Shown here one piece after another: positions 20,906 to 25,407 of a stretch of 25,407 nt of DNA. The stretch is from JALOAP01 sp964632355 (GTDB lineage: Bacteria > Chloroflexota > Dehalococcoidia > Tepidiformales > Tepidiformaceae). The position numbers and the translations under genes are program-made. The notes beneath the pieces are model-generated. The model ran no database searches, was not told where the DNA came from, and saw only the letters and a list, made by a program, of their open reading frames with translations. The stretch covers positions 1-25,407 of the forward strand of contig CAZWBW010000036.1 of assembly GCA_964632355.1 (NCBI GenBank). Reading direction: 5' to 3'. Position 1 is the first letter of the stretch. Every line of letters begins with the position of its first letter.

Positions 20906-22122
20906 AGGAGGTTGTCTTGACGGCGGTATCGGCTGATCCATCACTGCACTCCGCTGGTTCGGGTACTCCGGCTCGCCGCCTGCGCCTGCTGTTCTTCTAC
21001 GATGCCGTCTACCCGGAATCGCTGGGTGGTGTCGAACACCGCAACTACCAGCTCGCTCGTGCGCTCGCGCGGCGGGGACACGATGTGACGATCGCCGGCT
21101 GGTTCGAAGACCGGGATCGCGAGGAGCCGGGCGTTCGCTACCTGCGCCTGCCCGGGCGGTCCGGGCTGTACACGCCGGAGGGGAAGCGCAGCACACTCGC
21201 CGCCATCCGGCTCGCCCTCGCGGCAGCTCGGTTGGACCTTTCGGAATACGACGCGGTGGAGTCGGCGAACATCCCGTACATCCACCTCGTGCCGCTTTCG
21301 GTGCGCGCCTGGGTGCAGCGGCGGCCCCTGTTCGTCACATGGCACGAGTACTGGGGCCTGTACTGGCGCGACTACCTGCCGGGCATCCGCTGGCCCGCCT
21401 ACGCGGCGCTGGAGTGGGTGACGGCACAACTCGGCACGCGCACGAGTGCGGTCAGCAGCTTCACGGCCGAACGGCTGCGGCGCCGGCGGCTGCGACGGCA
21501 GGAGATCGGGCTGATCCCGAACGGGATCCCGCTGGACCGCATCCGCAGTGTAGCCAGCGCCGAACCCGGGCCTCCGCTGGTCTACGCAGGGCGGCTGCTG
21601 CGCGAGAAGCGGCTCGACCTGCTGCTCGAAGCGGTCGGGGCGCTGCCCGCCCGGGAGGACGAAAAGCTGCTCACCATCATCGGTGACGGCCCCGACCGCG
21701 AGCGGCTGCAGCGAGTCGCCGCGGACCTCGGCGTCGAGGGCCGCGTGGAGTTCACCGGGCGGCTTCCCGCACCCGAGGATGTCTGGTCGCGCATGACGGG
21801 AGCGCGAATCGCGGTACAGCCGTCGTCGCGCGAAGGCTTCGGGATGTTCCCGCTGGAAGCGATGGCGCTTGGGTTGCCGGTGGTGTACTGCACTTCGCCC
21901 GAGAGTGCGCTGCCGGAACTGGTCCGAACCGGGGTCGAAGGCGTGGAGACCGAGGCTGACGCGCGGTCGTTGGCACGCACGCTCGAGTGGCTCCTTTCGA
22001 ACGGGGAACAGGTTGAGCGCCTCTCGCGGCAGGCACGGCTCCGCGCGGCCGAATACGATTGGGACGCGATCGCCGCGCGGTTCGAGGCGATAATCGAGCA
22101 GCACGCGCGTCGCAGGGCCTGA
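20906..22122 (+). CDS. GT4-family glycosyltransferase (TTG start at 20917)
   Basis: This is a 401-residue GT-B glycosyltransferase; the coordinates include the SD. The best start is the TTG at 20917, five bases after a perfect AGGAGG (20906-20911). Earlier in-frame starts lack an SD and lie in the divergent promoter spacer. The N-terminal Rossmann domain has YPESLGGVEHRNYQLARALARRGH in its acceptor side (32-55), then GLIPNGIP (198-205), YAGRLLREKRLDLLLEA (223-239) and GDGPDRERL. The donor motif is EGFGMFPLE, with the EX7E pair E306 and E314. It would transfer a sugar from a nucleotide-sugar to a cytoplasmic-face acceptor. It sits between two GT-C-like paralogues, suggesting envelope glycan assembly. 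Confidence 0.9.
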
Positions 22123-22130
22123 CACCCCGG

Positions 22131-23669
22131 TCATTCGCTGGTCCCCTTGCCGGTGAAACGCAGGACGACGTATCGGTCGTTCGCGAAGGCGAGCTCGACG
22201 GCCGGCGAGGGTTCGCTCAGCCACGTCCTCCAACCGGTCCAGATGCCGGTATCCGCGACGAGAAGGGCGATGCCTTCGGCGAGGGCTCTCTCGGCCGCGT
22301 CAGCCGAGACGGTCTCCGCTGTGAGGTCCGCGACGAGGTTGGCCTGTTCGCGCTCGCCGGGGAAAGCGAGCCAGCCGCTATCGCTGCCCGTCACCACGTC
22401 GCGGTCGCCGAGCCCTTCGAACCACCAGCCGATTGGCCAGCCATCGCGGCCGGGTGCGACCGCGACGGCGCCAGCAGCGGGATGGGAGTCCACGGCCTCG
22501 ACCGTTTCGGCGAGGTCGGCGTCGAACGTGCGGTAGTACTCGAAGACGGTAGCGTTGGTTTCGAACGCAGCGCCGGCGAACCCGAGAGCCCCGGCAGATA
22601 CCGCGACCAGCGCCAGCCCGCGAACCCACGCACGGGGAGCGGTTCGAACCAGCACGCCGAGCGCGCCCGCAGCGCAGATGACGGCGCCGATGAAGAGCAT
22701 CGCGAGCAGGCGCGGCTCGGAGGAGAAGACGAACGCGGCACCTGCAACCACAAATAGCGCTGCGCCGGTCTGCAGCGCGACACCGCGTAGCCGCAGCGTG
22801 GCGCCGCCGAGGATCCCGAACAGGATCACGGTCATGTAGAACGGGCGGGCGTCGCCGAAGGTGTACGCGAGGGCGGATTCGAGGCCCATCGGTTCGATGC
22901 CCGGCGTCGGTTCGTACCCGCGGTAAGTCATCGTGGCGGCCGTGGGCGCGAACACGATGAGCGATACCGCGACCGGGAGCACCAGCCCCTGCGCGCGGAC
23001 GAGCACGGCATCCCGGTTCGCATCCAACAGCCGGATGGCGACGACCAGCCCGCACGCGAGGAGCGCGAGCACGTAGAAGATGTGGTGCGCGAGCGCGACG
23101 ACCACGAGCGCCGCAGTGAACCACCGGGCACGCGCCGGGGGACCTTCGAGCATGCGGGCGGTGAGCCACGCGGCGAGCACAGTCCCCGCGAGCGCGATGT
23201 TCTGTGGGTACCCGCCAAACGCGACCGCCTCGGCGACGGGCCGTGCCAGCCCAACGACCAGCGCCGCGAGCGCCGCAAGCAGGAGCAAGCCCTCGGTTCG
23301 CGACACCAGGAAGACTGCCGCGGGAATGGACAGCGCCGAGACGACCGCAACCGCACGCAGCGCGTCGTGTGGACCGACCGCGAGCGCGAGGAGTTGTGCC
23401 AGGAGCGGCACGAGCGGCCTGGCGAAGCTGGCGTCGCCGGGCGTCTCCCACATCGCGCGGCCGGCAGCGAGCCAGTTGCCGGGATCGTTCCCGGTAACGT
23501 AGGCGCCGATGTTGTGCACCGCATGCGCAGCGAGAACGCCAAACACCACGAAGAGGATCGCGGCTGGAAGCAGGACGGTACGGAGGCGGGCCGCCCACGT
23601 CATGTCCCGTGTGGGGGCCACAGCTACCGCGCGGAGACGCGCCTTTCGCAGGTCGCCGAGGGTGGTCAT
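22131..23669 (-). CDS. GT-C-like multi-pass membrane protein (paralogue)
   Basis: This 512-residue protein is the paralogue of 19334-20824, with the same block order: TGNDPGNWLAAGRAMW after the first helix (an acidic residue in a GT-C-like loop), LARPVAEAVAFGGYPQN, ALAHHIFYVLAL, GYEPTPGI and the soluble C-terminal WPIGWWFEGLGD ... GWLAFPGEREQANLVADL. About eleven membrane helices are visible. The N-terminus has a 25-residue basic cytoplasmic tail. Its ATG overlaps the stop of the exported protein gene upstream (ATGA, 23666-23669), so it belongs to an operon with the two surface proteins to its right. It converges on the GT4 gene with an eight-base gap. Confidence 0.78.
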   Translation of the reverse strand: MTTLGDLRKARLRAVAVAPTRDMTWAARLRTVLLPAAILFVVFGVLAAHAVHNIGAYVTGNDPGNWLAAGRAMWETPGDASFARPLVPLLAQLLALAVGPHDALRAVAVVSALSIPAAVFLVSRTEGLLLLAALAALVVGLARPVAEAVAFGGYPQNIALAGTVLAAWLTARMLEGPPARARWFTAALVVVALAHHIFYVLALLACGLVVAIRLLDANRDAVLVRAQGLVLPVAVSLIVFAPTAATMTYRGYEPTPGIEPMGLESALAYTFGDARPFYMTVILFGILGGATLRLRGVALQTGAALFVVAGAAFVFSSEPRLLAMLFIGAVICAAGALGVLVRTAPRAWVRGLALVAVSAGALGFAGAAFETNATVFEYYRTFDADLAETVEAVDSHPAAGAVAVAPGRDGWPIGWWFEGLGDRDVVTGSDSGWLAFPGEREQANLVADLTAETVSADAAERALAEGIALLVADTGIWTGWRTWLSEPSPAVELAFANDRYVVLRFTGKGTSE

Positions 23670-24460
23670 TTCGCCGCCACACCGTAGTAGTGCGCGACCT
23701 GGGCGGGCGTATCCCCTTCGCCTGCTGGTGTCGCGATCACCATGAGGTCGAACACCGCGGGTGCCCCGGGCAGGGGAATCCGAATCACTTCAGTTCGACG
23801 AACCGGCGTGGGGTGGGTGCCCGAGATGGGATCGGAGTTCCCTTCGCGCGGGGTAAAGGCCCAGCTGATGCCGACACTTTCGACGCCGGCGCCGGGCTCG
23901 ACGGTGACGAGGAGCGCATCACCCTCCGGGGCGAGGACCGGTTCGGCGAACGTGGCAGCCGCACCCCCGTGCTGCATCGCGAACCGCACGCCGTTGCCCT
24001 GCACGCCGAACTGGCCGAATTCGAACGGCCCACCGGCAGCGTGGAGCCACTCTCCCCCTTCGTTGCGATGAACCCACGCGGTGACTTCGTAGCGGCCATC
24101 GCGAACGACCAGGGGTTCGCGCCAGGTGAGCCTGTGCGGGCGGCCGGGTTCGAGCTGCACTTCCTCGACCGCGGACATGTATTCGAAGGTGCGCCACGGT
24201 TCGGGGTCCCCGGGAAGGGCGAGGACGTACCAGGCGCGCACCGTTGCCGGCGTTTCGCTGGTCAGCACCATCGATACGGAAAGCTCGTTGCCGACGCGCT
24301 CGGCGAGGGTGCCGGTCACTGCGATGGTGGTTGGGCCGCCTTCGGCATCAGCGCCGGCGGAGGGCCAATCGAGCAACGTGCTGATGGCCGCTCCAGCCAG
24401 GGCGAGTGCGGCCATCAGCAGCAAGCGACGGAACGCCGGGGGGATGCGCTCCGTCGCCAC
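23666..24460 (-). CDS. Membrane-anchored exported protein, unknown function
   Basis: This 264-residue protein starts at a GTG (24460) with GGAGGAG upstream. One N-terminal hydrophobic segment (about 12-31) serves as a signal anchor or signal peptide; no lipobox is present. The rest is rich in beta-strand-like Thr/Val/Glu sequence (TIAVTGTLAERVGNELSVSM; RYEVTAWVHRNEGG; DALLVTVEPGAGVESVGISW), as in Ig-like or carbohydrate-binding folds on the outer face. No catalytic residues or cysteines are evident. It is translationally coupled to the GT-C-like gene (four-base overlap) and follows the surface protein gene at 24487 after 26 bases. It may be a partner or acceptor of the glycosyltransferase. 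I recognise no family. Confidence 0.7.
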   Translation of the reverse strand: MATERIPPAFRRLLLMAALALAGAAISTLLDWPSAGADAEGGPTTIAVTGTLAERVGNELSVSMVLTSETPATVRAWYVLALPGDPEPWRTFEYMSAVEEVQLEPGRPHRLTWREPLVVRDGRYEVTAWVHRNEGGEWLHAAGGPFEFGQFGVQGNGVRFAMQHGGAAATFAEPVLAPEGDALLVTVEPGAGVESVGISWAFTPREGNSDPISGTHPTPVRRTEVIRIPLPGAPAVFDLMVIATPAGEGDTPAQVAHYYGVAAK

Positions 24461-24486
24461 AGGTGAAGTAGCTCCTCCGAGGTTGG

Positions 24487-25080
24487 TCAGGCCCGGTTCG
24501 ACCGCTGGCGCAGCGCGTACATCGCGACGACTGTCCCGGCGACCACGATGCCGACCACGCCCGCGCCCGCCAGCGACCAGTCGCCAGAGGTGGCGGTACC
24601 GGCGCCGGTGGCGGGCGGGGCCGGCGTGGCGGTGGAGGGAACGGTGGCAGTAGCCGTGACGGTAGCCGTCACAGTCGGGGTAGCGTCGGCTGCGACGATG
24701 AAGTCACCGATGCGCTGGCCATTGAAGTACAGGGTGTGGAGCCCGTTTTCGAGCGGTTCGGGCACACGGGCGCTGAAGTTGCCCGCGGCGTCGGTCGGGG
24801 CCACGAAGGTGATCGGGGTCGAGGTAATGGTAATTGTCACAGAACCATTTGCGTCCTCGACCTGACCACTAATCACCGGCTGAGATTCGTTCACTACCGG
24901 CGTATCGTCGGCGTCGACGGGTTGTCCATTAATAGTCGCGGCAAGGACCCCGGGAGGGAGATCGTCGTCCTGGTAGTTCTGTGCCTGGACCGCGCTATAC
25001 GCAGCGAAGGCGACTACCAGTGCTACCAGCATCGCTGGTACGCGTACCGAAACGAAGAATCTGCTCACTATAACCTCCAT
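24487..25080 (-). CDS. Surface protein: signal peptide, Ig-like domain, Thr/Pro stalk, C-terminal helix
   Basis: This protein has 197 residues from the ATG at 25080 (GAGG seven bases upstream). A GTG at 25068, with GGAGGT just before it, is an equally good start and gives a cleaner signal peptide. After the export signal (RVPAMLVALVVAFAAYSAVQA) comes an Ig-like or bacterial adhesin-type domain: PVISGQVEDANGSVTITI and NFSARVPEPLENGLHTLYFNG. A Thr/Ala/Pro/Val stalk follows (TATVTATATVPSTATPAPPATG), likely glycosylated if the adjacent transferases act on it. A final membrane helix (about 20 residues) ends in basic ALRQRSNRA. The layout resembles sortase-anchored proteins, but there is no true LPxTG, so membrane anchoring by the helix is more likely. 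Confidence 0.75.
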   Translation of the reverse strand: MEVIVSRFFVSVRVPAMLVALVVAFAAYSAVQAQNYQDDDLPPGVLAATINGQPVDADDTPVVNESQPVISGQVEDANGSVTITITSTPITFVAPTDAAGNFSARVPEPLENGLHTLYFNGQRIGDFIVAADATPTVTATVTATATVPSTATPAPPATGAGTATSGDWSLAGAGVVGIVVAGTVVAMYALRQRSNRA

Positions 25081-25407
25081 ACCAGCACCTCGCTCGTGGG
25101 GCGGGCGAGCGGATGGCGGTCTCCCCAAACCTTGAAGGAAGCGTTCACCGCCCGTCAACCATCTTTGGTTGCCGGAGTGTAAGCGTTCTATTTTCTCACA
25201 ATCTATTTGCAAAACGAGATAGGATTCGGCGGACGCATCGCCGAATGGGGGTTCGATGATAAGACCATTGCGAATGTGTTTCCGAGACCCCTAGGGGCGA
25301 CGTGACATTCCTTCCCGTCTCTATCAGCGCGTGTAAACCGGCGAGAAACTTCCCAGTGCCGTTCCGTAAAATTTCTTGTCGCCTCGAAATCGACTCTTCC
25401 CTCGGGC
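25081..25407 (-). promoter_or_regulatory. Upstream region of the surface protein operon
   Basis: The region has no gene. It contains a six-pair inverted repeat CAACCA-TCTT-TGGTTG (25156-25171) between two direct copies of AAGCGTTC (25139-25146 and 25181-25188), spaced exactly 42 bases apart. On the minus strand TTGCAA and TAGAAC, about 16 bases apart around 25185-25212, could be a promoter. From 25213 to the window end I see no further feature, only lower GC content than elsewhere. Confidence 0.4.

Overview
The window is about 25.4 kb of GC-rich bacterial DNA. It is densely coded on both strands, with frequent GTG starts and one probable TTG start. The lipoprotein leaders end in a CGDDDDD run, there is a MurT-type cell-wall enzyme, a c-di-AMP riboswitch, a TupABC-type transporter and Lut-type lactate genes. 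Together these suggest a member of the Chloroflexota (Dehalococcoidia or Tepidiformales-like). That is an inference from style, because no rRNA or other marker gene is present. No phage, insertion sequence, CRISPR array, tRNA or rRNA was found.

Layout. 1-366: a two-copy tandem repeat of about 120 bp, then a short membrane protein (367-582). 592-2920: two paralogous GNAT acetyltransferases on the minus strand, then sucD alone on the plus strand, closed by a strong terminator. 3099-6620: an SDR-family protein without its catalytic lysine (minus), a propeller-like lipoprotein and murT (plus). 6623-8305: a small helical protein, a dienelactone hydrolase and a stand-alone polynucleotide 3'-phosphatase. 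8306-8980: about 675 bp without a conventional gene. It contains a promoter-like motif, nested hairpins, a 20-codon ORF with a strong Shine-Dalgarno sequence, and a terminator-like hairpin, and is the best candidate here for an undescribed RNA. 8981-11920: a small PRC-barrel-like protein, a minus-strand Nudix / alpha-beta hydrolase / DsbA lipoprotein operon, and a rhodanese. 12020-16056: a methyltransferase, lutA, a lutB-lutC fusion and a metallo-beta-lactamase-fold protein whose metal-ligand motifs have decayed. 16051-18653: a tungstate ABC transporter (tupA-tupB-tupC, minus strand) whose ATPase gene carries an in-frame amber codon near its 5' end. 18812-19213: a c-di-AMP (ydaO-yuaA) riboswitch upstream of a 60-residue zinc-ribbon protein. 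19334-25080: a cell-envelope cluster in which two paralogous GT-C-like membrane proteins flank a GT4 glycosyltransferase, together with two exported proteins.

How the genes may work together. LutA and LutBC would oxidise L-lactate. The Tup proteins would import tungstate, if the ATPase is functional. MurT would amidate lipid II with a GatD encoded elsewhere. The right-hand cluster probably builds or displays a surface glycan or glycoprotein. The c-di-AMP riboswitch ties the tiny zinc-ribbon protein to wall or osmotic signalling. The most notable observations are the structured 8.4-8.7 kb RNA candidate with its small ORF, the riboswitch-controlled mini-protein, the amber codon in tupC, and two enzymes (SDR and MBL fold) that keep their fold motifs but have lost catalytic residues.
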